Shown here one piece after another: positions 1 to 6,593 of a stretch of DNA of 19,471 nt. A program made the translations under genes and the position numbers. Under the pieces are notes generated by a model. It was not told where the DNA came from. It saw nothing but the letters and a program-made list of their open reading frames with translations, and searched no databases. How positions within the stretch are numbered: position 1 is the first letter of the stretch; every line of letters begins with the position of its first letter. This DNA comes from Lysobacteraceae bacterium (GTDB taxonomy: Bacteria > Pseudomonadota > Gammaproteobacteria > Xanthomonadales > Xanthomonadaceae): the NCBI GenBank assembly GCA_003449195.1, contig DMID01000007.1, forward strand, positions 1 to 19,471. The letters are read 5' to 3'.

Positions 1-150
1 CAGCGTCGCCTCGGCCTGCGCATCCGGCGCCAGCGCGCCCAGCGCCGCGTGGCGGATCGCGGCCAGCGGCTGGAATTCGGCCGCCGCGCAAACGGCGGCG
101 AAAGCCAGCATGGCAATGCCGATCAAACTCGATGTCAGGCGTTTTGGCAT
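1..150 (-). CDS. flgA: FlgA, flagellar P-ring assembly chaperone (partial, N-terminal 50 residues)
   Basis: This minus-strand reading frame stays open to the window edge, so only the first 50 codons are present. It starts with a basic MPKR stretch, then a hydrophobic segment ending in AAA before EFQPLAAIRHAALGAL. That is a Sec signal peptide followed by the start of a mature periplasmic protein. FlgA is the periplasmic chaperone that helps FlgI polymerise into the P ring. The identification rests on the signal peptide, the IRxAA-type mature N-terminus and the position divergent from cheV-flgB, the usual place of flgA in Xanthomonadaceae. The start at 150 has a GGAG about 10 bases upstream; an in-frame ATG at 174 would add eight residues but has a poorer ribosome site. 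A sigma-54-type promoter lies 67 bases upstream. The C-terminal SAF/ChapFlgA part is outside the window. Confidence 0.75.
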   Translation of the reverse strand, partial: MPKRLTSSLIGIAMLAFAAVCAAAEFQPLAAIRHAALGALAPDAQAEATL

Positions 151-216
151 GCGTGCCGGGCTCCGGATGTACATGGACAGCAATTTCGCGGGCAGGGTCC
201 CGCCCCTGCCTGCCGA

Positions 217-232
217 TGCAAGCCGCGTGCCT
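217..232 (-). promoter_or_regulatory. Sigma-54-type promoter for flgA
   Basis: Read on the minus strand the sequence is AGGCACGCGGCTTGCA. Against TGGCACG-N4-TTGCA it differs only at the first base, and the GG and GC pairs have the required ten-base spacing. The predicted transcript start is near 206, giving a leader of about 55 bases before the ATG at 150. Confidence 0.75.
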
Positions 233-262
233 GACGGCGTGGCCGGATGCCGGCGGCGACAC

Positions 263-289
263 TCAAGTTGCCGCGTGCCGGGCCGATAC
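263..289 (+). promoter_or_regulatory. Sigma-28 (FliA)-type promoter for cheV
   Basis: The -35 box TCAAGTTG (263-270) matches TAAAGTTT at 6 of 8 bases. An 11-base spacer (271-281) follows, then GCCGATAC (282-289), which matches GCCGATAA at 7 of 8. Spacing is exactly the enterobacterial FliA optimum and equals that of the two other sigma-28 sites in this window. Only seven bases separate the -10 box from the cheV ATG, so the transcript would begin at or next to the start codon. Confidence 0.7.
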
Positions 290-296
290 GGCTGGC

Positions 297-1247
297 ATGA
301 AGGAAGATCTGCTGGACCGCATCGATCAGCGCACCCGCCTGGCCGGCCACAACCGGCTTGCCCTGCTCCTGTTCCGGCTGGGCGGGCGCCAGCTTTTTGG
401 CGTCAACGTGTTCAAGGTGCAGGAAGTGCTGTCCCGCCCGCCGCTGTTCCAGCTGCCGGACATGCCGCCGCAGTTTGCCGGCGTGGCCGACGTGCGCGGC
501 CGTTCGGTGCCGGTGCTGGACCTGGGCCAGTGCATCCATCACCCCGAACACGATGCCGACGATGGCACCGGCTATCTGGTGGTCACCGAATTCAACCGTT
601 CGATCCAGGGCTTCCTGGTCAGCGGCGTGGAGCGCATCGTCAACATCGCGGTGGAAGACGTGCTGCCGCCGCCGGAACCGGATTCGGCCGGCAGCAGCTA
701 CCTGACCGCCATCACCCGCTTCCACGACGAGCTGATCCAGGTGATCGACGTGGAAAGCGTGCTGGCCGAGATCGCCCCGCCACGCACCGAGGTCGACCTC
801 ACCCCGGATCTGATGCTGCCCGAATGGGCGCCGCCGCTGCACGTGCTGGTGGTGGACGACTCGCGCGTGGCCCGGCAGCAGATCCGCAGCGTGCTGGACC
901 GCTTCGGCGTTGAAGTCACCCTGCTGTCCGACGGCCGGCAGGCGCTGGAACACCTGCAGCAGCTGCTGGCATCGGGCATCAACCCGGCCGATTACTACGC
1001 CATGATCATCTCCGACATCGAGATGCCCGCGATGGACGGCTACACGCTGACGTCGGAAATCCGCCGCAATCCCGGCTTGGCCGGGTTGTTCGTGCTGCTG
1101 CACACCTCCCTGTCCGGCGTGTTCAACCATGCCATGGTCGAACGTGTGGGCGCCAACGACTTCGTCCCCAAGTACAGCGCCAACGAACTGGCCGAGCACG
1201 TGATGCGCCGGCTCAAGGCCTTCGTGGAAGAAGCCATGGCGGCCTGA
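297..1247 (+). CDS. cheV: CheV, CheW-REC chemotaxis coupling protein
   Basis: CheV couples chemoreceptors to the CheA kinase and carries a receiver domain that CheA can phosphorylate, thought to tune adaptation. The 316-residue product has a CheW domain at about residues 20-165 (LALLLFRLGGRQLFGVNVFK, then the VRG motif in GVADVRGRSVPVLDL). A receiver domain follows at about 183-312, with acidic pair D187/D188 in VVDDS, phospho-acceptor D240 in ISDIEMP, T270 and K292 (VPKYS); all key residues are intact. The reading frame is open further upstream, but MKEDLLDRIDQRTRLAGHN is the typical family N-terminus and lies just after the FliA-type promoter. There is no convincing Shine-Dalgarno sequence before this ATG, which fits leaderless or near-leaderless initiation. 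A terminator follows, so cheV appears monocistronic and separate from flgB. Confidence 0.93.
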   Translation: MKEDLLDRIDQRTRLAGHNRLALLLFRLGGRQLFGVNVFKVQEVLSRPPLFQLPDMPPQFAGVADVRGRSVPVLDLGQCIHHPEHDADDGTGYLVVTEFNRSIQGFLVSGVERIVNIAVEDVLPPPEPDSAGSSYLTAITRFHDELIQVIDVESVLAEIAPPRTEVDLTPDLMLPEWAPPLHVLVVDDSRVARQQIRSVLDRFGVEVTLLSDGRQALEHLQQLLASGINPADYYAMIISDIEMPAMDGYTLTSEIRRNPGLAGLFVLLHTSLSGVFNHAMVERVGANDFVPKYSANELAEHVMRRLKAFVEEAMAA

Positions 1248-1284
1248 AAGCCGCCTCGCCCCGCCTTCGGCACCCGGCCCCGTG

Positions 1285-1318
1285 CCCCGTTTCCGCCAGT
1301 GCGGAACGGGGCTTTTTG
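1285..1318 (+). terminator. Rho-independent terminator after cheV
   Basis: CCCCGTTTCCGC and GCGGAACGGGG form a stem with one bulged T around the loop CAGT, followed by CTTTTTG. It lies 37 bases past the cheV stop and before the flgB promoter, so it separates the two units. Confidence 0.85.
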
Positions 1319-1382
1319 CATTGCGTCGATGACGTGACCCGAGCCGGCGGCACGGGGCGCCAGACAACCGACTCTCCGTGAT

Positions 1383-1398
1383 TGGCACGGGGCTTGCC
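1383..1398 (+). promoter_or_regulatory. Sigma-54 promoter of the flgB operon
   Basis: TGGCACGGGGCTTGCC matches TGGCACG-N4-TTGC perfectly, missing only the final A/T. The predicted start is near 1409, about 22 bases before the flgB ATG. The rest of the 183-bp cheV-flgB gap holds the cheV terminator; no activator (FleQ-type) site was recognised by eye. Confidence 0.9.
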
Positions 1399-1430
1399 TT
1401 TTCCCCGGCGAGCCCCTTGCGGAGAGTTCC

Positions 1431-1817
1431 ATGTCCAATCCCCTGACCTCGTACTTCGGCGTCTCCGCCGTGGCGATGCCTTTGCGCGACCAGCGGATGA
1501 AGCTGATCGCCAGCAACCTGGCCAATGCCGACACCCCCAACTACAAGGCCCGCGACATCGCTTTCGACGATGTCCTGCGCCAGGCCGCCGGCACCGCCGC
1601 CCCGTTGCAGACCACCGATGCCCGTCACATGAGCGGGCTGAACCTGCAGCCGCAGCTGTTCGAGCGCACCCCGCTGCAGCCCAGCCTGGACGGCAACACC
1701 GTCGACCCGGACATCGAACGCGCCGCCTACGGCCGCGCCGCGCTGGAGTACCGCGCCTCGCTGAGCTTCGTCGAATCCAAGACCCGCACGCTGATGACGG
1801 CGATCACCGGAGAGTAA
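1431..1817 (+). CDS. flgB: FlgB, proximal rod protein
   Basis: FlgB is one of the proximal rod subunits that assemble in the periplasm through the flagellar type III export apparatus. The 128-residue product shows the flagellar rod/hook N-terminal signature at residues 26-40 (IASNLANADTPNYKA) and a helical C-terminus (ALEYRASLSFVESKTRTLMTAITGE) that pairs with the N-terminal helix in the assembled rod. Length is within the normal range for FlgB. GGAGAG lies five bases before the ATG. It is the first gene of the rod-hook operon, directly after the sigma-54 promoter, and is separated from flgC by three bases. Confidence 0.95.
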   Translation: MSNPLTSYFGVSAVAMPLRDQRMKLIASNLANADTPNYKARDIAFDDVLRQAAGTAAPLQTTDARHMSGLNLQPQLFERTPLQPSLDGNTVDPDIERAAYGRAALEYRASLSFVESKTRTLMTAITGE

Positions 1818-1820
1818 GCC

Positions 1821-2228
1821 ATGAGCAACCTGCCCATTTTCGACGTGGCCGGTTCGGCCCTGCAGGCCCAGTCGGTCCGGCTCAACACCATTGCCAGCAA
1901 CCTGTCCAACGCCGATTCGATCGCCTCGTCCCCGGACGCGGTCTACAAGCCGATCGAGCCGGTGTTCAAGGCGGTGCGCGCATCGAGCGACGGTTCGCTG
2001 ACCGGCGTGCAGGTCAAGCAGATCGAACAGACCAATGCCGCACCGATCAAGCGCTACGACCCGGGCCATCCGCTCGCCGATGCCGACGGCTACGTCTATG
2101 CGCCGGACGTCGACCCGGTGGCACAGATGGTCAACCTGATTTCCGCCTCCCGCAATTACCAGGCCGGCGTGGAAGTGCTGAACACCGCCAAGGACCTTGC
2201 GCTGGCGACGCTGACGATGGGCCGCTGA
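1821..2228 (+). CDS. flgC: FlgC, proximal rod protein
   Basis: FlgC is the second proximal rod subunit. The 135-residue product has the signature LNTIASNLSNADS at residues 21-33 and the C-terminal rod helix with NYQAGVEVLNTAKDLALATL, both typical of FlgC. The central DVDPVAQMVNLISASRNYQ segment is the conserved stretch found near the end of rod and hook proteins. Its ribosome site (GGAGAG) lies inside the last codons of flgB, suggesting translational coupling. No unusual features. Confidence 0.95.
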   Translation: MSNLPIFDVAGSALQAQSVRLNTIASNLSNADSIASSPDAVYKPIEPVFKAVRASSDGSLTGVQVKQIEQTNAAPIKRYDPGHPLADADGYVYAPDVDPVAQMVNLISASRNYQAGVEVLNTAKDLALATLTMGR

Positions 2229-2260
2229 TCGCGCCCCTCCCTCCCAACAGGATTTCCGCG

Positions 2261-2965
2261 ATGAGCACCATCAATACCACCTACAGCGGCGCCAGCTCCT
2301 CGTCCACGGGCAGCGACGGCAGCTCCACCAGCGGCACGACCACGACCTCGTCCACGTCTTCGCTGGGCCAGGCCGACTTCCTCAAGCTGATGACCGAGCA
2401 GCTCAAGAACCAGGATCCGCTCAAGCCGATGGACAACAGCGCGTTCCTCGGCCAGCTGGCCCAGTTCTCCACCGTGCAGGGCATCGAGACGCTGAACACC
2501 AGCTTCTCGAATCTCTCCAGTTCGCTGACCAACGACCAGATGCTCAAGGGTGCCGAACTGGTCGGCCACCAGGTGCTGGTGCCGTCCACGTCGCTGGCCG
2601 TTTCCGCCGACGGCAGCACCACCGACGGCGTGGTGATCGCACCCTCGGCCGGCGACGTCACCGTCGAGATCAAGAACGACAGCGGCGAGACCGTGCGCAA
2701 GCTAAGCCTGACCGCGTCGGGCAACGGTGAAGTGCCGTTCTCGTGGGACGGCAAGGACGCTTCCGGCAATGCCCTCCCGGCCGGCACGTACACGGCCACC
2801 GCCACCCACCTCACCGCCGCCGGCGCCAGCACCTCGCTGAACACCTACGTCAACGCCACGGTGGACAGCGTCACCGTCGGCAGCAGCGGGCTGTACGTGA
2901 ACCTCGCCAACCTCGGCAGCACCTCGATCGACAACGTGATCCGCATCGGCGGCACCAAGTCCTGA
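2261..2965 (+). CDS. flgD: FlgD, hook-capping scaffold protein
   Basis: FlgD caps the growing hook and is lost when the hook is complete. The open frame extends far upstream in-frame across flgB and flgC, but the true start is the ATG at 2261, preceded by AGGA about 9 bases before; this gives 234 residues, close to the enterobacterial protein. Residues 8-34 are a Ser/Thr/Gly-rich, probably disordered leader. Residues 35-75 hold the conserved core QADFLKLMTEQLKNQDPLKP followed by DNSAFLGQLAQFSTVQGIE. The C-terminal part (about 105-234) is the FlgD Ig/tudor-like region with PFSWDGKDASGNALPAGTY. It lies between flgC and flgE in the normal order. Confidence 0.95.
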   Translation: MSTINTTYSGASSSSTGSDGSSTSGTTTTSSTSSLGQADFLKLMTEQLKNQDPLKPMDNSAFLGQLAQFSTVQGIETLNTSFSNLSSSLTNDQMLKGAELVGHQVLVPSTSLAVSADGSTTDGVVIAPSAGDVTVEIKNDSGETVRKLSLTASGNGEVPFSWDGKDASGNALPAGTYTATATHLTAAGASTSLNTYVNATVDSVTVGSSGLYVNLANLGSTSIDNVIRIGGTKS

Positions 2966-3003
2966 CCGCCCGCCCCCATCAGCACAGACGCAAGGAAACC
3001 CTC

Positions 3004-4218
3004 ATGGCCTTCACCACTGCACTGTCCGGCATGAAAGCGGCCAACGCCGATCTCAATGTCACCTCCAACAACATCGCCAACGTCGCCACCACCGGCTTCA
3101 AGCAGTCCCGTGCCGAGTTCGCCGAGCTGATCACCAATGCCGGCACCAACAGCATCGGCTCGGGCGTGCGCGTGAGCACGATCTCCCAGCAGTTCACCCA
3201 GGGCGACATCACGCCGACCGGCAACTACCTGGACCTGGCGATCAGCAAGAACGGCTTCTTCACCGTGCAGGGCACCGACGGCACCAACTACTACACCCGC
3301 GCAGGCAACTTCCAGCGCGACAGCAACGGTTACGTGACCACCCCGGACGGCTACAAGCTGCAGGTGTTCCCGCCGCTGGCCGATGGCAGCGGCTTCAACA
3401 CCGGCTCGCTGACCGACCTGCAGCTGCTGACCACCGATGCCGCACCCAAGGCCACGTCGACGCTGAACCTCGGCGTTTCGCTGCCGGCCAATTCCACCGC
3501 GCCGACCGTGGCCACCTTCGACCCGACCGACACCAATAGCTACAACCAGACCACCGCGACCACGGCCTACGATTCGCTGGGCGTCGCCCACGAAGTGCGC
3601 TTCTACTACGTCAACACCGGCACCAACAACTGGGACGTGCACACCATCGTCGACGGCGACACCGCCTCGGCCACCACCTCCGCACTGGCCTTCGACAACA
3701 ACGGCGCGCTGACCACGCCGGCCGCACCGGCCACGTTGGCACTCAACCCGTTTACCCCGTCCACCGGTGCCGGCGTGCTGTCGATGTCGCTGGACCTCAC
3801 CGGCACCACCCAGTACGGCGAGAAGTTCGCGGTCAACGACCTGCGCCAGGACGGCTACGCCAGCGGCAAGCTCAACGAGTTCACCGTCGATGGCGACGGC
3901 ATCGTCTACGCCAAGTACTCCAATGGCCAGGACAAGGCGCTGGGCCAGGTATCGCTGACCAACTTCACCAACGTGCAGGGCCTGTCGGCCGTCGGCAACA
4001 ACCTGTGGGCCGAAACCGGCGCATCCGGCCAGCCGCGCACCGGCGCGCCGGGCACGTCGGACTTCGGTTCGATCCAGTCCGAGGCGCTGGAATCCTCCAC
4101 GGTCGACCTGACCGAGCAGCTGGTGAACATGATCACCGCGCAGCGCAACTTCCAGGCCAACTCGCAGATGTTGTCCACCGAAGACCAGGTCACCCAGACC
4201 GTCATCAACATCCGCTGA
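3004..4218 (+). CDS. flgE: FlgE, flagellar hook protein
   Basis: FlgE polymerises into the hook, the universal joint of the flagellum. The 404-residue product is close to the usual hook protein length. The N-terminal D0 region carries SNNIANVATTGFK at residues 21-33. The middle contains the FlgE-type beta domain (YNQTTATTAYDSLGVAHEVR), and the C-terminus ends with TEQLVNMITAQRNFQANSQM followed by LSTEDQVTQTVINIR, the paired D0 helix. The frame is open upstream across flgD, but the ATG at 3004 has AAGGAAA about 6 bases before it and begins with the standard MAFTTALSGM. It follows flgD by 38 bases and precedes flgF by 25. Confidence 0.96.
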   Translation: MAFTTALSGMKAANADLNVTSNNIANVATTGFKQSRAEFAELITNAGTNSIGSGVRVSTISQQFTQGDITPTGNYLDLAISKNGFFTVQGTDGTNYYTRAGNFQRDSNGYVTTPDGYKLQVFPPLADGSGFNTGSLTDLQLLTTDAAPKATSTLNLGVSLPANSTAPTVATFDPTDTNSYNQTTATTAYDSLGVAHEVRFYYVNTGTNNWDVHTIVDGDTASATTSALAFDNNGALTTPAAPATLALNPFTPSTGAGVLSMSLDLTGTTQYGEKFAVNDLRQDGYASGKLNEFTVDGDGIVYAKYSNGQDKALGQVSLTNFTNVQGLSAVGNNLWAETGASGQPRTGAPGTSDFGSIQSEALESSTVDLTEQLVNMITAQRNFQANSQMLSTEDQVTQTVINIR

Positions 4219-4243
4219 CCCGAGCGCGCACCGGAGCTGACCC

Positions 4244-4993
4244 ATGGACAAGGCCCTCTACGTCGCCATGACCGGCGCCCGCGCCTCGCTGCAGGCGCAG
4301 GGCGTGGTGGCCAACAACCTGGCCAACGTCGACACCAGCGGTTTCAAGGCCGCGCTGGCCGGCACCCAGCAATACAAGGTGCAGGGTGCGGGGTTTCCCT
4401 CGCGCATCGACGCCACGCTGATGGACCCGGGTTTCAACGCCACCGCCGGCATGCAACGCGTCACCGGCCGCAATACCGACGTGGCGCTGGCCGACGGCAA
4501 CTGGCTGGCGGTACAGGGCAGCGACGGCAAGCCGGCCTACACGCGCGGCGGCGAGCTGACCATCACGCCGAACGGCCAGCTGGTCACCGCCGGCGGCCGG
4601 CCGGTGCTGGACGACAACCAGGTGCCGATCGCGGTGCCGCCGTACCAGTCGGTCGACATCGGCAGCGACGGCACGATCTCGATCGTGCCGCAGGGCGAGG
4701 CCGCCTCGACGATGGTGGTGCTCGGGCGCATGCGCGTGGTCCAGCTCGACCGCAGCCAGATCGCCCGCGGCAGCGACGGCCTGATGCGCACCACCGACCC
4801 GAACCTGGTGCCGCAGCCGTCGGCCGGCAACGTGCTGACCACCGGCGCGCTGGAAGGCAGCAACGTCAGCGCGCCGGACACGCTGGTGCAGATGATCCAG
4901 CTGCAGCGCCAGTACGAGATGCAGGTGAAGGTGATCAAGACCGGCGACGAAAACGCGCAGAGCGCCAACGGCCTGCTGCGGCTGAATGGCTAG
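4244..4993 (+). CDS. flgF: FlgF, proximal rod protein
   Basis: FlgF is a rod subunit below the distal rod protein FlgG. The 249-residue product starts MDKALYVAMTGARASLQAQG and has NNLANVDTSGFK at residues 24-35, the rod-hook N-terminal signature. The C-terminus VQMIQLQRQYEMQVKVIKT is the matching rod helix. Length equals that of other FlgF proteins. CGGAG lies about 9 bases before the ATG. The stop codon is embedded in a sigma-54-like site for the next gene, so transcription may be re-initiated between flgF and flgG. Confidence 0.94.
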   Translation: MDKALYVAMTGARASLQAQGVVANNLANVDTSGFKAALAGTQQYKVQGAGFPSRIDATLMDPGFNATAGMQRVTGRNTDVALADGNWLAVQGSDGKPAYTRGGELTITPNGQLVTAGGRPVLDDNQVPIAVPPYQSVDIGSDGTISIVPQGEAASTMVVLGRMRVVQLDRSQIARGSDGLMRTTDPNLVPQPSAGNVLTTGALEGSNVSAPDTLVQMIQLQRQYEMQVKVIKTGDENAQSANGLLRLNG

Positions 4994-5002
4994 GTTCTTG
5001 CA
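4987..5002 (+). promoter_or_regulatory. Candidate sigma-54 promoter for flgG, overlapping the flgF stop
   Basis: TGGCTAGGTTCTTGCA keeps TGGC, the G at the seventh position and a complete TTGCA, with the required GG-N10-GC spacing; it deviates at the AC of TGGCACG. The TAG inside it is the flgF stop codon. The predicted start is near 5012, giving an 87-base leader to flgG. The 105-bp flgF-flgG gap is otherwise the longest inside the rod-hook cluster, which supports a separate unit. Confidence 0.55.
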
Positions 5003-5039
5003 TGGACCTTGCATGAGTCATGACGCGGGCCGAGCCCGC
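4997..5039 (+). other. Tandem CTTGCATG repeat and GC hairpin in the flgF-flgG gap
   Basis: CTTGCATG occurs twice, at 4997-5004 and 5008-5015, spaced 11 bases start to start. A stem GCGGGC/GCCCGC with loop CGA follows at 5025-5039, then CAGTTTT. The hairpin resembles a weak terminator, but it lies inside the predicted flgG leader, so it could partly stop readthrough or act as an attenuator. No function is established. Confidence 0.4.
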
Positions 5040-5098
5040 CAGTTTTCCGGCAGGGCGGCACGACGCCACGCCGATCAGACACCACCGAGGAGTCACCG

Positions 5099-5884
5099 AT
5101 GAACCAGGCCCTGTGGGTCGCGAAAACCGGACTGGATGCGCAGCAGACGCGCATGTCGGTGATCGCCAACAACCTTGCCAACACCAACACCACGGGCTTC
5201 AAGCGCGACCGCGCCAGCTTCGAGGACCTGCTGTACCAGCAGGTCCGTCAGCCGGGCGGCTCCACCTCGCAGCAGACCACCCTGCCCAGCGGCCTGCAGC
5301 TCGGCACCGGCGTGCGCATCGTGTCCACCTCGAAGGATTTCCAGCAGGGCAACGTGCAGCAGACCGGCCGCTCGCTGGACGTGATGGTCAACGGCCGCGG
5401 CTTCTTCGAAGTGCTGATGCCCGACGGCACCTCGGCCTACACCCGCGACGGCAGCTTCCAGATCAACGATCAGGGCGAGCTGGTCACCAACAGCGGCTAC
5501 CAGGTGCAGCCGGGCATCCAGATCCCCGAAGGCGCGCAGTCGGTCACCATCGGCACCGACGGCACCGTCAGCGTGAAGATGGCCGACCAGGCCCAGAACG
5601 TGCAGGTCGGCGCGCTGACCCTGACCGACTTCATCAATCCCTCGGGCCTGCAGGCCAAGGGCGAGAACCTTTACGTCGAAACCACCGCGTCCGGCCCGGC
5701 GCAGGCCGGCAACCCGGCCCAGGGCGGGCTCGGCAGCATCGAGCAGGGCTCGCTGGAAAGCTCCAACGTCAACACCGTCGAAGAGCTGGTCAGCATGATC
5801 GAGACCCAGCGTGCCTACGAGATGAACGCCAAGGCCATCTCCACCACCGACTCGATGCTCGGCTATCTGAACAACAACGTCTGA
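5099..5884 (+). CDS. flgG: FlgG, distal rod protein
   Basis: FlgG forms the distal rod that passes through the P and L rings. The 261-residue product matches the normal length of about 260. It begins MNQALWVAKTGLDAQQTRM and has NNLANTNTTGFKRDRASFED at residues 24-43, the FlgG-specific form of the rod signature. The C-terminus has ESSNVNTVEELVSMIETQRA followed by YEMNAKAISTTDSMLGYLNN, which is diagnostic for FlgG. A strong GAGGAG lies about 7 bases upstream of the ATG. It may head a second unit flgG-flgL from the candidate promoter at 4987. Confidence 0.96.
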   Translation: MNQALWVAKTGLDAQQTRMSVIANNLANTNTTGFKRDRASFEDLLYQQVRQPGGSTSQQTTLPSGLQLGTGVRIVSTSKDFQQGNVQQTGRSLDVMVNGRGFFEVLMPDGTSAYTRDGSFQINDQGELVTNSGYQVQPGIQIPEGAQSVTIGTDGTVSVKMADQAQNVQVGALTLTDFINPSGLQAKGENLYVETTASGPAQAGNPAQGGLGSIEQGSLESSNVNTVEELVSMIETQRAYEMNAKAISTTDSMLGYLNNNV

Positions 5885-5892
5885 GGCCCGCG

Positions 5893-6585
5893 ATGAAACT
5901 CTCTCTCCCGACCGCCGCCCTGCTCGCCGCGACCCTGCTCGCCGGCAACGGCTGCATGCTGGCCAGCTACGGCGACGTGCGTCCCTACGCACCGATGGCC
6001 CCGGTACAGCCGGCCATGGCGGAAGTCGGGCAGGCCACGCCGGGCGCGATCTACCGCAGCGGTCCGTCGCTGAACCTCTACGGCGACCACCGCGCACGCG
6101 ACGTCGGCGACCTGCTGACCATCAATCTGGTGGAAAGCACCACCGCCACCACCAGCGCCAGCACCGGCATCGACAAGAGCAGCAAGACCGCGCTGTCCGC
6201 CGGCGCCGTGCTCGGCGGGCCGCTCACGCTCAATGGTCGCGACCTGCTCAACACCGACATGAGCGGCGACCGCAGCTTCAGCGGCAAGGGCAACAGTGCG
6301 CAGAGCAACAAATTGCAAGGCAGCCTCACCGTCACCGTGGTGCAGCGCCTGCCCAACGGCAACCTGGTCGTGCAGGGCGAGAAAAACATGCGCCTGAACC
6401 AGGGCGACGAGCTGGTGCAGATCCAGGGCGTGATCCGCCCGCTGGACATCGCCACGGACAACTCCGTGTCGTCCAGCCGCGTCGCCGATGCCCGCATCGT
6501 CTACGGCGGTCGCGGCCCGATGGCCAAGTCCAACGCGATGGGCTGGCTGGGCCGCTTCTTCAACTCCCCGATCTTCCCGAACTGA
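5893..6585 (+). CDS. flgH: FlgH, flagellar L-ring lipoprotein
   Basis: FlgH forms the outer-membrane L ring around the distal rod. The 230-residue product starts at the ATG 8 bases after flgG; the frame is open upstream, but this start directly precedes the signal peptide MKLSLPTAALLAATLLAGNGC. Mature-family motifs are clear: IYRSGPSLNLYGDHRARDVG, GDRSFSGKGNSAQSN, VVQRLPNGNLVVQGEKNMRL and SSRVADARIVYGGRG, all characteristic of FlgH. The cysteine at residue 21 should be the lipidated residue, but the preceding G18-N19-G20 departs from the usual L-A/S-G/A lipobox. The rest of the protein is normal, so the gene is probably functional. Confidence 0.95.
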   Translation: MKLSLPTAALLAATLLAGNGCMLASYGDVRPYAPMAPVQPAMAEVGQATPGAIYRSGPSLNLYGDHRARDVGDLLTINLVESTTATTSASTGIDKSSKTALSAGAVLGGPLTLNGRDLLNTDMSGDRSFSGKGNSAQSNKLQGSLTVTVVQRLPNGNLVVQGEKNMRLNQGDELVQIQGVIRPLDIATDNSVSSSRVADARIVYGGRGPMAKSNAMGWLGRFFNSPIFPN

Positions 6586-6593
6586 GGCCGGCC

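Noticed and set aside
132..296. Upstream extension of cheV to the ATG at 132
   Set aside because: It would overlap flgA and both promoters and add residues unlike any CheV; the family N-terminus begins at 297.
135..2069. Long minus-strand open frame of 644 codons across cheV, flgB and flgC
   Set aside because: It runs antisense to three well-identified genes, has low-complexity Arg/Gly/His/Ala composition typical of GC-rich shadow frames, and no recognisable domain.
2845..4251. Minus-strand open frame of 468 codons antisense to flgE
   Set aside because: Same codon-bias artefact: Gly/Val/Arg-rich repeats without motifs, opposite a clear hook gene.
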